A program made the position numbers and the translations under genes. The notes below the pieces were generated by a model that was not told the DNA's origin, ran no database searches, and was given only the letters and a program-made list of their open reading frames with translations. This document shows, piece after piece, positions 1 to 7,565 of a DNA stretch of 9,815 nt; position 1 is the first letter of the stretch, and the number at the start of each line of letters is the position of its first letter. Origin of the DNA: JARRRD01 sp046706685. Its GTDB lineage: Bacteria; Nitrospirota; Thermodesulfovibrionia; Thermodesulfovibrionales; UBA6898. The stretch lies in the NCBI GenBank assembly GCA_046706685.1, contig JBJKPE010000093.1, positions 1 through 9,815 on the forward strand, written 5' to 3'.

Positions 1-110
1 TCAGTGTCAGTCGTCAGTGTCAGTAACGGAAACCGGGAGAGGTGATCCATAACGCATACGTGCGGAGCGTAAGCGGTATTCAACTGACACTAATCACTGA
101 CACTGACACT
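1..110. repeat. Inverted pair of TCAGTGTCAGT-type repeats upstream of the operon
   Basis: Positions 1-24 consist of TCAGTGTCAGT-like units. The reverse complement of 1-24 matches 83-106 at 21 of 24 positions, and the second arm continues with a further GACACT-type unit to about 110. The arms enclose 58 bases, within which CGCA/TGCG can form a small hairpin around 53-64. A third, direct copy lies at 3469-3492. I see no ORF or transposase signature, so these look like dispersed chromosomal repeats. They could form a cruciform or a long leader hairpin ahead of the downstream gene. The left boundary is the window edge, so the array may extend further. Confidence 0.75.
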
Positions 111-128
111 AAGTAATACGGAGGAGAA

Positions 129-671
129 ATGAAAAAAATCATCGTGATCTTTTTTGCATTTGCGTTGCTTGTTGCGGCATGCCAGAAAAAGGAGGAGGCC
201 CCCCAGTCTTCTTACCCGGCGGGACCTGTCGAGTCGGGCCCTATGCAGTCACTGGATGAAATCAAACTTCTCCAGGAAGCCGTAAAGAAAGACCCGGGCA
301 ACGTTGAGGCGTGGACAAAACTCGGCAATGACCTCATGGACGGAGCCCGCTTTGACGACGCGATTGATGCTTATCAGAAGGCGCTCGCGCTGGCCCCGAA
401 GAATGTGGATGTGAGGGTTGATATGGGTACCTGCTATCGAAGGACGGGCAGGCCGGAGATTGCCGTCCGGGAATTCAAAAAGGCCATCGAGATAGACCCC
501 GACCACGTGACGGCCCACAAGAACCTCGCCATTGTCCTCGCCTATGATATGAAGGACAATAAGGGGGCGCTGGAGCAGTTCGAAAAGGTACTCGCTCTTG
601 AGCCGAATGCGGAAGATGCCGGGAAGATCAGGATGGAGATCGAGAGGCTGAAGGCTGAAGGCAAGAAGTAA
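129..671 (+). CDS. TPR-repeat lipoprotein
   Basis: This is a 180-residue exported lipoprotein. The N-terminus is a classic signal peptide (MKKIIVIFFAFALLVAAC) with a lipobox ending at Cys18, so the mature protein should be lipid-anchored. After a short Glu/Ser/Pro linker come three tetratricopeptide repeats at about residues 58-91, 92-125 and 126-160, with the usual pattern (A-W-x-x-L-G; G-R-x-x-x-A-I; A-L-A-L-x-P). The tail is charged and helical. TPRs are protein-interaction scaffolds, so a periplasmic scaffold or assembly role is likely, but no partner can be named. The start is well supported by GGAGGAG ending two bases before the ATG. The stop lies 5 bases before the uvrC GTG, indicating co-transcription. 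A link to DNA repair is not implied, because the protein is exported. Confidence 0.9.
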   Translation: MKKIIVIFFAFALLVAACQKKEEAPQSSYPAGPVESGPMQSLDEIKLLQEAVKKDPGNVEAWTKLGNDLMDGARFDDAIDAYQKALALAPKNVDVRVDMGTCYRRTGRPEIAVREFKKAIEIDPDHVTAHKNLAIVLAYDMKDNKGALEQFEKVLALEPNAEDAGKIRMEIERLKAEGKK

Positions 672-676
672 GGGCA

Positions 677-2509
677 GTGCCGGGTATTCCCGAAAGACTC
701 AGGCTCGTCCCCGATAAACCCGGCGTCTATCTCTTCAGGGACCGTAACAATACCATCCTTTACGTGGGGAAGGCCAAGGAGCTGAGAAACCGGCTCAGAA
801 GTTATTTCCAGAGATCGGCCGCTCTCGATGCCAGGAAGTCGGCCATGGTCAGAGAGGCGGCCGATTTCGAGTATACCGTGACCGCCAATGAGCTTGAGGC
901 TTTTGTCCTTGAGGCGAACCTGATCAAACAGTACAGACCCAGGTATAATATCCTCCTCAGAGACGACAAAAGTTACCCATATCTTAAGCTCACGGTGAAC
1001 GAGCAATGGCCGTGTATCGAGGTGGTGAGGAGGGTGCAGAAGGACGGCGCCAGGTATTTCGGCCCGTATGTGCCTGCAGGGGCGATGTGGAGCATGCTCT
1101 CCTTTATCCGCAACAACTTTCATATCAGGACGTGCCGCCGCTCTATAGACAAGCCTGTGCGGCCCTGCATCCAGAGCCAGATAAAGAGGTGCGTCGCACC
1201 CTGTTCGGGCAAGGTTGACCCCAAGGAATACCGGATCATGGTGAACGAGGTACGGCTTCTCCTCGAGGGAAAGAACAAGGGGCTTATCGATTCGCTCGAA
1301 AAGAGGATGATCAAGCTCTCCGAAGAAATGCGCTACGAGGAAGCCGCCCTGGAAAGGGACCGCATAAGGGCAATAAAAAAGGTTGCGGAGTTCCAGAAGG
1401 CGGTGGCTCCAGGGCTTGGCGATGTCGATGTCATCGGGCTGCACAGGAAGGAAAATGGCTGCGTGTTCAAGATACTTTTCATAAGAAACGGAGTCATGGT
1501 GGGCTCCAGGCATTTCTCTCTGAAGGGGATATACGGGGAGACCGACGGGTACCTGATAAAAAACTTCGTGGGCCAGTTCTACACCAGGCAGATAATCCCT
1601 CCCCGCGAGATGCTCTGCTCCGAGATGCCGGAGGACGCGGCCTCCCTTTCCTTGTGGCTTGCGGAAAGGAGAGGCGGTCCCGTGACGATCAAGAGGCCCC
1701 GCAGAGGGCTGAGAAGAAAACTCGTCGAGATGGCTGAAGAGAACGCCCGGATACTTGCCGGGACGGAAGAGGATGAGCAAAAGGCCGGGCTGACGGAGGA
1801 GGTCGCATCACTCCTGGAGCTTCGGCGGCCGCCGCGCGATATCGGGGCCTTCGACATATCGAATATCTCCGGCAGGGAGCCTGTCGGATCTTTTGTCTAT
1901 TGGGCGGACGGAGAATTTCGCAAAGAAAGATACAGGCATATCAGGATGGATGCCGTCGAGGGGCCGGACGATTATGCGATGATGAGGGAGATGATCAAAA
2001 TGGCGTTTAAGTTGGGAGTCACGAGTGAGGAGCCGGGAACCAGGAGCGGTAAACCGGAACTGCCGGACCTCGTTATAATAGACGGCGGCAGGGCGCATCT
2101 CGAAGCCGCTATCGAAGTCTTCAGACAGAATAATATCGCCGGAAATGATCTTGTCGCGGTCGCGAAAGACCCTGACAGGGCCTTTCTCCCCGGCAGGGAA
2201 GCTCCGCTTGGGCTCGAAGAAGGACCCGCTGCTCTGCTCCTCAGAAGGATCAGGGACGAGGCCCACCGCTTTGCTATCCGCTATCACAAGAAACGCCGCG
2301 CGAAGAAGGCGTTTGAGTCGCCCCTCGAAAAGATCCCCGGCATAGCCCGTAAGAGGCGGTTTGAATTGCTGAGGCATTTTGGTAGTATAGAAGCCATAAA
2401 AAAATCAACTGTGGAAGAGATTTCTTCGGTGAAGGGGTTTAACAGGAAGTTGGCCGAAAAGGTCCTTGATCACCTCACTGGAGACCGGACGAAGAAGGAG
2501 GAACAGTGA
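677..2509 (+). CDS. uvrC: UvrABC excinuclease subunit C
   Basis: UvrC makes the dual incisions around lesions in nucleotide excision repair after UvrA/UvrB damage recognition; it acts in the cytoplasm. At 610 residues it is full length. The N-terminal GIY-YIG nuclease domain (about 12-91) shows GVYLF (16-20), YVGK (29-32), Arg37/Arg39 and the catalytic Glu79 in LEAN, and makes the 3' cut. Cys153, Cys164, Cys172 and Cys176 (spacing 10-7-3) match the cysteine set known to bind an Fe-S cluster in E. coli UvrC. The UVR domain that contacts UvrB is at about 200-236. The RNase H-like 5'-cutting domain (about 385-540) retains Asp393, Asp431/432, Asp469 (IIDGG) and His530. Two helix-hairpin-helix motifs end the protein (about 550-600). 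The GTG start has little Shine-Dalgarno sequence and is probably coupled to the upstream gene. The stop overlaps the next start (GTGA). Confidence 0.98.
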   Translation: MPGIPERLRLVPDKPGVYLFRDRNNTILYVGKAKELRNRLRSYFQRSAALDARKSAMVREAADFEYTVTANELEAFVLEANLIKQYRPRYNILLRDDKSYPYLKLTVNEQWPCIEVVRRVQKDGARYFGPYVPAGAMWSMLSFIRNNFHIRTCRRSIDKPVRPCIQSQIKRCVAPCSGKVDPKEYRIMVNEVRLLLEGKNKGLIDSLEKRMIKLSEEMRYEEAALERDRIRAIKKVAEFQKAVAPGLGDVDVIGLHRKENGCVFKILFIRNGVMVGSRHFSLKGIYGETDGYLIKNFVGQFYTRQIIPPREMLCSEMPEDAASLSLWLAERRGGPVTIKRPRRGLRRKLVEMAEENARILAGTEEDEQKAGLTEEVASLLELRRPPRDIGAFDISNISGREPVGSFVYWADGEFRKERYRHIRMDAVEGPDDYAMMREMIKMAFKLGVTSEEPGTRSGKPELPDLVIIDGGRAHLEAAIEVFRQNNIAGNDLVAVAKDPDRAFLPGREAPLGLEEGPAALLLRRIRDEAHRFAIRYHKKRRAKKAFESPLEKIPGIARKRRFELLRHFGSIEAIKKSTVEEISSVKGFNRKLAEKVLDHLTGDRTKKEEQ

Positions 2510-3444
2510 ATATATACGTCTCAGGCTCGCTCGCATACGACAGGATCATGGATTTTCCGGGGAAGTTTTCGGACCACATAATGCCCGACAAGATCCATAT
2601 ACTCAACGTCTGTTTCACCGTCAACGGCATGGTCGAAAAATTCGGCGGGACTGCGGGCAACATCGCCTATTCTCTGAGTCTGCTGAACGAAGAACCGCTC
2701 GTCCTTGCCACGATCGGCAAGGACTACCACGCTTATTTCGACTGGCTCGGGAAGAACAACATACCGGTCGGAGGGATAAAGATAATCGATGAAGAATTCA
2801 CGGCAGGCGCTTATATTACCACGGATCTGTCCGACAACCAGATCACTGGATTCAATCCAGGGGCCATGAAGCGTCCCTCGGAATACCGGTTCGGCGCGGC
2901 AGGTCCCGGGGATTCGATAGGCCTCATCGCGCCGGGCAACCTGGGGGACATGGTCGACTACGCAAAAGAATACAGGCGGAGGGGCATACCTTTCGTATGC
3001 GATCCGGGTCAGTCCCTCACCGCCTGGGTCGGGGCCGACCTGAGAGAGTGGCTGAGCGGTTCGACTATCCTGATTTCGAATGACTACGAACTTGATCTGA
3101 TAATGAAGATGACCGGTCTGGACAAGAAAGGTCTTTTCGGTCTGACAAAGACGGTGATAACCACGATGGGAGAAAAGGGTTCGCTGATCAGCTCCCGCGA
3201 GGGGGACGAAAGTATAGGAGTTGCCAAGGTTCAGGACGTTGCCGATCCGACAGGAGCCGGAGATGCTTACAGGGCTGGACTGCTCAAGGGTCTTGTGACC
3301 GGCAGGGAGATGAAAACAGCGGCACGGATGGGCGCAGTGGCGGCCTCATACGCAATAGAGAAATACGGGACACAGGAGCACCATTTCAGTTATGGGGAGT
3401 TCTGCGCGCGATACGGTGAGAATTTCGGGCCGCTGGAGGATTAA
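2506..3444 (+). CDS. PfkB-family carbohydrate/nucleoside kinase
   Basis: This is a 312-residue kinase of the ribokinase/PfkB superfamily, which phosphorylates a sugar or nucleoside hydroxyl with ATP in the cytoplasm. The N-terminal substrate-binding half carries GGTAGNIAYSL (48-58), the glycine-rich first PfkB signature, and GKDYHAYFDWL (71-81). In the C-terminal half Asn192-x-x-Glu195 fits the phosphate/Mg motif. DPTGAGDAYRAG (247-258) is the second PfkB signature, giving the anion hole and the catalytic base Asp253. Length is normal for the family. The GTG start is preceded by GAAGGAGG and overlaps the uvrC stop by 4 bases, so translation is coupled. Substrate cannot be fixed from sequence; adenosine-kinase-like, ribokinase-like and fructokinase-like are all open, with an adenosine/sugar kinase of the compact bacterial type my first guess. 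It is the last gene of the operon. Confidence 0.92.
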   Translation: MNIYVSGSLAYDRIMDFPGKFSDHIMPDKIHILNVCFTVNGMVEKFGGTAGNIAYSLSLLNEEPLVLATIGKDYHAYFDWLGKNNIPVGGIKIIDEEFTAGAYITTDLSDNQITGFNPGAMKRPSEYRFGAAGPGDSIGLIAPGNLGDMVDYAKEYRRRGIPFVCDPGQSLTAWVGADLREWLSGSTILISNDYELDLIMKMTGLDKKGLFGLTKTVITTMGEKGSLISSREGDESIGVAKVQDVADPTGAGDAYRAGLLKGLVTGREMKTAARMGAVAASYAIEKYGTQEHHFSYGEFCARYGENFGPLED

Positions 3445-3468
3445 ATGCCCCTGGATCGGGTATCGGTG

Positions 3469-3492
3469 TCAGTGTAAGTCGTCAGTGTAGGT
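3469..3492 (+). repeat. Direct copy of the TCAGTGTCAGT-type repeat after the operon
   Basis: This 24-base segment matches 1-24 at 21 of 24 positions in the same orientation, and one more GTGTCAGTGT unit precedes it. It begins 25 bases after the kinase stop, so repeat copies bracket the TPR-uvrC-kinase operon on both sides. Confidence 0.7.
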
Positions 3493-3554
3493 ATTAAAGA
3501 ATATCGACTCATCCGTCGCTATAGCCATTTCCAGCATGCCCGAGTTTCTTGGCC

Positions 3555-3617
3555 GGCATCCAGGGTATCCGTGCTTCCTGGATTTATGCCTGCCCCGTGG
3601 CCTCCATTGACGGCAGG
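3555..3617. repeat. Degenerate palindromic (REP-like) element
   Basis: Two neighbouring hairpins can be drawn. The first pairs GGCAT (3555-3559) with ATGCC (3586-3590) and ATCCAGG (3558-3564) with CCTGGAT (3577-3583). The second pairs CCTGCC (3589-3594) with GGCAGG (3612-3617). Neither is followed by a T-run, so a dispersed extragenic palindrome is more likely than a terminator. Confidence 0.45.
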
Positions 3618-4052
3618 TCCTGTTGAGTCTCTTTCGTCCCAAACCACTCACTAAGGTGTTCTTTCCTGAAGTCCTCCCCGTATCATTTTTGCTGCAGCAT
3701 TGAGGTTTCTTCCGGGAATAAATATTTACCAGCCTGATGTCGAACGAGGTGTTCCCCCGCTAACCCGCAGATTCGCACCGGCGCAAGAGGTGAAGATTTG
3801 AAAAAATAACTGTCAAAATGCCGTTTCAAACCTTCCTGTACATCGCAGCGGCAACATATTTCTTATAGATGCGAGGTGTCTCTCGGGAAAAAATGCTTTC
3901 GCAGGTGTCTACCTCACGCACAGATCGCCTCTTCAAGAGGTATAGAAATGCGAAGAGATATCAAATTTAATAAAAGAAACACGCACAATTTTCTTCTGTC
4001 GTGTGACAGCGCGTGCACATGTCATATCGTTCTATCCAACCCATTAACCCCC

Positions 4053-4085
4053 ACGACGAACTTTCGCCGGGAAGTTTGCTGTCGT
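4053..4085 (-). terminator. Stem-loop downstream of the minus-strand operon
   Basis: AACTTTC (4059-4065) pairs with GGAAGTT (4070-4076) around a GCCG tetraloop, with one G-T pair. An outer ACGAC (4053-4057)/GTCGT (4081-4085) stem lies beyond a small internal loop. It begins only 8 bases past the TAG of the phospholipase-like gene. No T-run follows in the minus direction, so it may be a 3'-end-stabilising or factor-dependent termination structure rather than a standard intrinsic terminator. Confidence 0.35.
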
Positions 4086-4093
4086 GTAAGAAG

Positions 4094-6505
4094 CTATTGG
4101 CCAAACCTGATATGCCCCGATGGATAGTTAACATATTGAAAAGGAGCCGGGCCGCTATCAATGAGAGTCCAGGATATTGAACCCCCTGCACTTATTGTTC
4201 CTTCGTAGATCCAATAAAAACTGTTCCAGTCGTTGTCTTCACTGGTAACAGAGTAAACAATCTTGTTATCCAAGATATCTATGGAAAACCAGTCACTATA
4301 ATAGCCAAGGCCGGCTGGAGATCCCGGCTGATACCACGAGTCGCCGCCATCAAGAGAAAGGGCAAAGATCGGCGTATACCAGCCAGCACCAACTGCTGCA
4401 ACTTTGCCATTGTTATATCGTATGTCTCCGGTCCACGGATAGAAATCGCCATGCACGGGGCTATTGGTTGAAAGAACAACAGCCCCGTCCTTCAGAATTG
4501 TAGCTGTCCAGTCCGGCCATGAAGTTGTCAGAAGAAACCAATCGTACCCATTGGTTTCAATCCTGGCATAATCGTCGATGCTCTCTCCTCCCGGGGCGTA
4601 TTGATAAACCTGAGAATATGAACTTCCATTTGCAAATTTGCCAACGTATTGAGATTTCCAATCCTCGGCCTGCCATACTACATAAACATCGGTCGTTCCA
4701 TCCTCCTTCTTCGTTGCGGCTATATCAAAATCATCTGGCCATGCAGAATCAACTGCTGCAGAGCCTGTCAGATTCCACGATATCCCGTCCTCGGATCGAT
4801 AAATGAAGACTACAAACTGGTCGCTATCCTGATGACTACCGACGCCAAGCCAGAACACGCCGTCGGCAACATCAATGGCAGGAAGATTATCGCCTACCGC
4901 AGGTGATATAGAAGTTGTCTGCCATGTCTCTCCGTAATCATGGGAAGCGGCTATCTTTATTTGAGAGCCGTCTGTCCCCTGTTCAGCGACGACCACCGTG
5001 CCGCTCTTGCCGATTGCAAGGCGTTTCCCGATTTCGTTATATGACAGTGCGGTCAGAGGCACAAGATGCCACGACCTCGTTTTTGAAGACCAGAAATAAC
5101 GGTTCTCATTAGTACTGCCATCGTAATATCCATACCATGATGACAATGTCATTAAGCTACCTACGACTGCATCGTTTTCATCCCCTAATTTACCCGTGAA
5201 GACAAGCCAGTATTTAATGTCTTGAGCATCGGAGGGGATTGAGTCGGCAAAGGTAAAATTATATTCACTTACGGATTCGGATCCGCTCGATATGCTCTCG
5301 GCCAATTCCACTTCGTTCGAAACTCCATAGACAGAGTCACCGCCGCCTGCCGGCGTATATTGGTAAGAGACAACAAAGTTTCCCGGCGCGTCCATTGTCT
5401 CATTTGGCGTATTATTCTTGATTTTAAATGTCGTACCGCTGGCAGTCAACTGCGGATTTACCGCCTCGATCTGCCCTCTGAAGAAATAATTCAGCAGCCC
5501 GGCGGAGTAGCCGACGGCACGGGGGATGAGCTTGGCAGCGTAGTCTTGGCAGACAGCGTCATCAAGCTTTAAACCAAGCCGTTTCCAACTGGTGGGAAGG
5601 TATTTATAGTACCACCTTGCTGCGGCGAGGTGCTCTATATATTCCCCCTCAGTTGTCTTTCTTAAATATGTTTTTACCTTGCCCGTCGATGAATCAGTGT
5701 ACTCAACCACGCCTCCCCATGAGGGGAAAGAAAATCCACTGAAGATTGTGCCATTGCTGAAAAAGTTCGCGTTAGAATATTCGGCAAGACCTATGTGGTC
5801 ATCGCTATACATGGCCGTCTCACTTAAAGAATCCATGTCCCACAATTGTCTCGGGGCAACGGAACTTGTCGAAACATTCCAGTAGGGAAAGGTCGTTTCC
5901 GTGTAACTCAAGCTATTATTAGGATCAGCGGTGTATGCTTCATAATTATCCTTTCCCACAATAAGGCTGGCAGGAAAAATGCTCGCATGCAAATCAGCCC
6001 TTGTGTGGGCCGGCACCGACATGTCCTCCACGAGATGCATGACATGGCCTATGGCACTAAATGAATCTGCGAGGGCCTTCTCCCTGTCCGTTTTTGTTGT
6101 AAGTGTCAGCCCCTTGTAGAAGCTGTCTCGCGCCTTTTCCCATGACCATGGATTATTCGGATCATTTGCCCAGTCGTACGCGGAGGGACAGACGCCGCCG
6201 ACACCGGATGTGTTCGTTATTGGATTGTAGAAATGGGAATATATGGGATCGAGAATAGAATTCCAGTTGTAATCTTCGTCGACACTAGCGTCTTCTATCC
6301 ATTGTCTGACCTTCTCCCCGTTAACAAATGCTTCTATGCCATTGGTTAGGCCAATGTCATTAAGATAAAAATTCAAGCTGGAAGTATTTTGATCTATGAC
6401 GTTAACAGTAATTTTTCTATGGATCGCAGTGGAATAAGCATCCACTCCCTCATTGTAGAAAATGATCAACGCAGAGATGGCCAACGCAATATAGACCTTC
6501 TTCAT
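4094..6505 (-). CDS. Exported zinc-phospholipase-C-like protein with Asp-box propeller-like C-terminus
   Basis: This is an 803-residue secreted protein. A signal peptide (1-23, cut near VDA/Y) is followed by a helical domain (about 24-345) resembling bacterial zinc-dependent phospholipase C. H157-x3-D161-x3-P165-x-H167 follows the family's H-Y-x-[GT]-D-[LIVM]-[DNS]-x-P-x-H signature, except Leu for Tyr and Glu for Gly/Thr. His29, His91, His154 and His237 are candidate further zinc ligands. Residues about 350-450 look like a beta-sandwich linker. From about 480 to the end is a beta-propeller-like region with Asp boxes SHDYGETW (521-528), SEDGISW (571-577, one residue short) and SLDGGDSW (717-724). 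This suggests phospholipid or phosphodiester hydrolysis outside the cytoplasm, with the propeller binding a partner or glycan. The start overlaps the upstream stop (ATGA) and lacks a strong ribosome site, so translation is probably coupled. Substrate and exact activity are unproven; an S1/P1-nuclease-like activity of the same fold is the alternative. Confidence 0.8.
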   Translation of the reverse strand: MKKVYIALAISALIIFYNEGVDAYSTAIHRKITVNVIDQNTSSLNFYLNDIGLTNGIEAFVNGEKVRQWIEDASVDEDYNWNSILDPIYSHFYNPITNTSGVGGVCPSAYDWANDPNNPWSWEKARDSFYKGLTLTTKTDREKALADSFSAIGHVMHLVEDMSVPAHTRADLHASIFPASLIVGKDNYEAYTADPNNSLSYTETTFPYWNVSTSSVAPRQLWDMDSLSETAMYSDDHIGLAEYSNANFFSNGTIFSGFSFPSWGGVVEYTDSSTGKVKTYLRKTTEGEYIEHLAAARWYYKYLPTSWKRLGLKLDDAVCQDYAAKLIPRAVGYSAGLLNYFFRGQIEAVNPQLTASGTTFKIKNNTPNETMDAPGNFVVSYQYTPAGGGDSVYGVSNEVELAESISSGSESVSEYNFTFADSIPSDAQDIKYWLVFTGKLGDENDAVVGSLMTLSSWYGYYDGSTNENRYFWSSKTRSWHLVPLTALSYNEIGKRLAIGKSGTVVVAEQGTDGSQIKIAASHDYGETWQTTSISPAVGDNLPAIDVADGVFWLGVGSHQDSDQFVVFIYRSEDGISWNLTGSAAVDSAWPDDFDIAATKKEDGTTDVYVVWQAEDWKSQYVGKFANGSSYSQVYQYAPGGESIDDYARIETNGYDWFLLTTSWPDWTATILKDGAVVLSTNSPVHGDFYPWTGDIRYNNGKVAAVGAGWYTPIFALSLDGGDSWYQPGSPAGLGYYSDWFSIDILDNKIVYSVTSEDNDWNSFYWIYEGTISAGGSISWTLIDSGPAPFQYVNYPSGHIRFGQ

Positions 6506-7095
6506 TGGCGGCCGTCTTTGGTCGATGGGCTTCTTCTCTCGCCGAACCCCAAGGCTCTGTTTTCCTCATTTGTGAGTTTAAGCAGATTAGGCAGTTTCCT
6601 TAACGCATTAGCGTCATGCAAAAGAACTTCTGCATGGTCAACTGTAAGGGCTCGTTCCTGTCGTGTTGTAGGTCTCCCCAAGCGAATGATAGAGTATTGG
6701 TTTTCGTCCACAAACTCGCGCCCTGTCAAACCCGGCATGTGCGCCTTTCTTTCCTCCGGCGACGCGCCTAATGGCGGATAACCGAGATAGCCGGGTTTGA
6801 AGACAACAACCCATGGCTTCTGCAACTTCGCAAAAGGATTCCCCGCACACGATATGGCAGGAAGCTCGAATTCACCACTCTTGTCGGTAAGGGTCTCCTC
6901 CACAGCACAGACTCTTTCCATATGCGGTCCTGTTTCTATTGTCCAGTCTGCCGCCACGACGGCACCCTCGATTGGCTTGCCTGTGTCGAGCTCGATGACC
7001 CTTCCTTTGTAAGACCCATCACTGTGGGCGCAGGCGCACAAAAAGAGACAAAGAACGCTCATCAAACTGAGTACTGCTCGACATTGATTATTCAC
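6502..7095 (-). CDS. Lipoprotein with carboxypeptidase-regulatory-like beta domain
   Basis: A 197-residue protein if it starts at GTG 7095. I prefer this start because AGAGGAG lies 8 bases upstream, it avoids overlap with the gene before it, and it gives a compact signal peptide (MNNQCRAVLSLMSVLCLFL) with a Leu-Cys-Ala-Cys lipobox at Cys22. An in-frame ATG at 7137 would add 14 residues and overlap the upstream gene by 11 bases. The mature protein begins with a segment typical of CarboxypepD_reg-like/transthyretin-like beta domains: YKGRVIELDTGKPIEGAVV, then a Gly-Glu-Phe-Glu-Leu-Pro strand and a later K-P-G-Y turn. The C-terminal third is charged and helical with no recognised domain. It probably sits on the membrane as a binding or accessory factor for the phospholipase-like protein, whose ATG overlaps its TGA. 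No enzymatic motif is visible. Confidence 0.75.
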   Translation of the reverse strand: MNNQCRAVLSLMSVLCLFLCACAHSDGSYKGRVIELDTGKPIEGAVVAADWTIETGPHMERVCAVEETLTDKSGEFELPAISCAGNPFAKLQKPWVVVFKPGYLGYPPLGASPEERKAHMPGLTGREFVDENQYSIIRLGRPTTRQERALTVDHAEVLLHDANALRKLPNLLKLTNEENRALGFGERRSPSTKDGRQ

Positions 7096-7111
7096 GGCAG
7101 CTGCTCCTCTT
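7096..7111 (-). promoter_or_regulatory. Ribosome binding site deciding the lipoprotein start
   Basis: On the minus strand AGAGGAG is followed by 8 bases and then GTG at 7095. The alternative ATG at 7137 has only a GGTGGA-like sequence upstream, so the shorter GTG start is favoured. Confidence 0.6.
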
Positions 7112-7126
7112 TTCGACACGATAGTT

Positions 7127-7531
7127 CTAATATTCATATATCCACCAGTTCCCGTCTTTATCCTTCAAGAAGACAACCTCGTAAGAATAAGTTGTGCCAT
7201 TTTCTTCAGTTGTCAATTCGCACTTGGCGTAATCTTCTCTTATCTCTTTTATCTTGAAGCCGGTCTGAGTCGCGGTAATGGCCTTCACTTCGGGCCCTAT
7301 TGCCTCGAACATTTCTTTGTATGCTATCCTGCTGCCCGGATAAATATATCCCAGGGCGCTCTGTGTATCGCCCTTCTTCAGACTATCCGTCATGGCAGTC
7401 CACTTGTCTCTCAATGTCTCAAAGATATCATCCGCACTAGACAAGCTAATGGGAAAGGCGATTGCTGCTATCAGCAGACACAAGACCAGGCTCTTTCCAA
7501 TGACAGCGCTCCTCAAAGAATATGTTCTCAT
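7127..7531 (-). CDS. Small exported protein, stand-alone copy of the upstream gene's C-terminal domain
   Basis: A 134-residue protein with a signal peptide (1-33, Arg/Lys n-region, hydrophobic 15-30, cut near LSSA/DD). The mature chain is a single domain. Residues 44-134 align without gaps to the last 91 residues of the multidomain surface protein encoded immediately upstream, with 45 identities by hand count. Shared landmarks are W-T-x-M-T, GDT, P-x-S-R, MF, ITATQT, ENGT-x-YSYEV and a final G-x-W-x-I-x-E-aromatic. The GD/AL opening and W-x-I ending recall NTF2-like/SnoaL-like folds, an inference only. The start is supported by AGGAGG five bases before the ATG; 34 bases separate it from the gene before. 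Function unknown; by context an extracytoplasmic partner of the operon's other products. Confidence 0.85.
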   Translation of the reverse strand: MRTYSLRSAVIGKSLVLCLLIAAIAFPISLSSADDIFETLRDKWTAMTDSLKKGDTQSALGYIYPGSRIAYKEMFEAIGPEVKAITATQTGFKIKEIREDYAKCELTTEENGTTYSYEVVFLKDKDGNWWIYEY

Positions 7532-7565
7532 ACGAACCTCCTGAATGGTTTCAGAAATATCATAA

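Larger units (their letters stand above)
3445..4093. other. Gene-free convergent intergenic region with small hairpins
   Basis: About 650 bases lie between the stops of two convergent units, with no ORF that shows a start signal, domain or sensible composition. Readable content: a TCAGTGTCAGT-type repeat copy (3469-3492), adjacent hairpins at 3555-3590 and 3589-3617, a TGCTGCAGCA palindrome near 3690, and a stem-loop at 4053-4085 just beyond the phospholipase-like gene. The ATGCC/GGCAT and ATCCAGG/CCTGGAT arms recall the common dispersed palindromic repeats of environmental genomes; this is from memory and not tested. No clear intrinsic terminator with a T-run follows the kinase gene. Confidence 0.6.

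Noticed and set aside
1..110. A CRISPR array
   Set aside because: The repeat units are short, variable, partly inverted and not separated by regular unique spacers, and no cas gene is present.
542..1780. A 412-codon open frame on the minus strand antisense to uvrC
   Set aside because: It lies wholly across the TPR gene end and uvrC, has no domain-like sequence or start signal, and is explained by the GC-rich codon pattern of the real plus-strand genes.
1808..2377. A 189-codon minus-strand frame inside uvrC
   Set aside because: It is a shadow of the conserved catalytic and helix-hairpin-helix part of UvrC and has no recognisable features of its own.
3469..3651. A 60-codon minus-strand frame after the kinase gene
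   Set aside because: It is built from the repeat copy and palindromes, its residue makeup is Arg/Gly-rich, and it has no ribosome site.
3876..4127. An 83-codon plus-strand frame in the convergent gap
   Set aside because: It overlaps the end of the phospholipase-like gene and lacks a domain or hydrophobic pattern.
6389..6781. A 130-codon plus-strand frame across the lipoprotein/phospholipase junction
   Set aside because: It is antisense to two well-supported genes, with no promoter or ribosome site.
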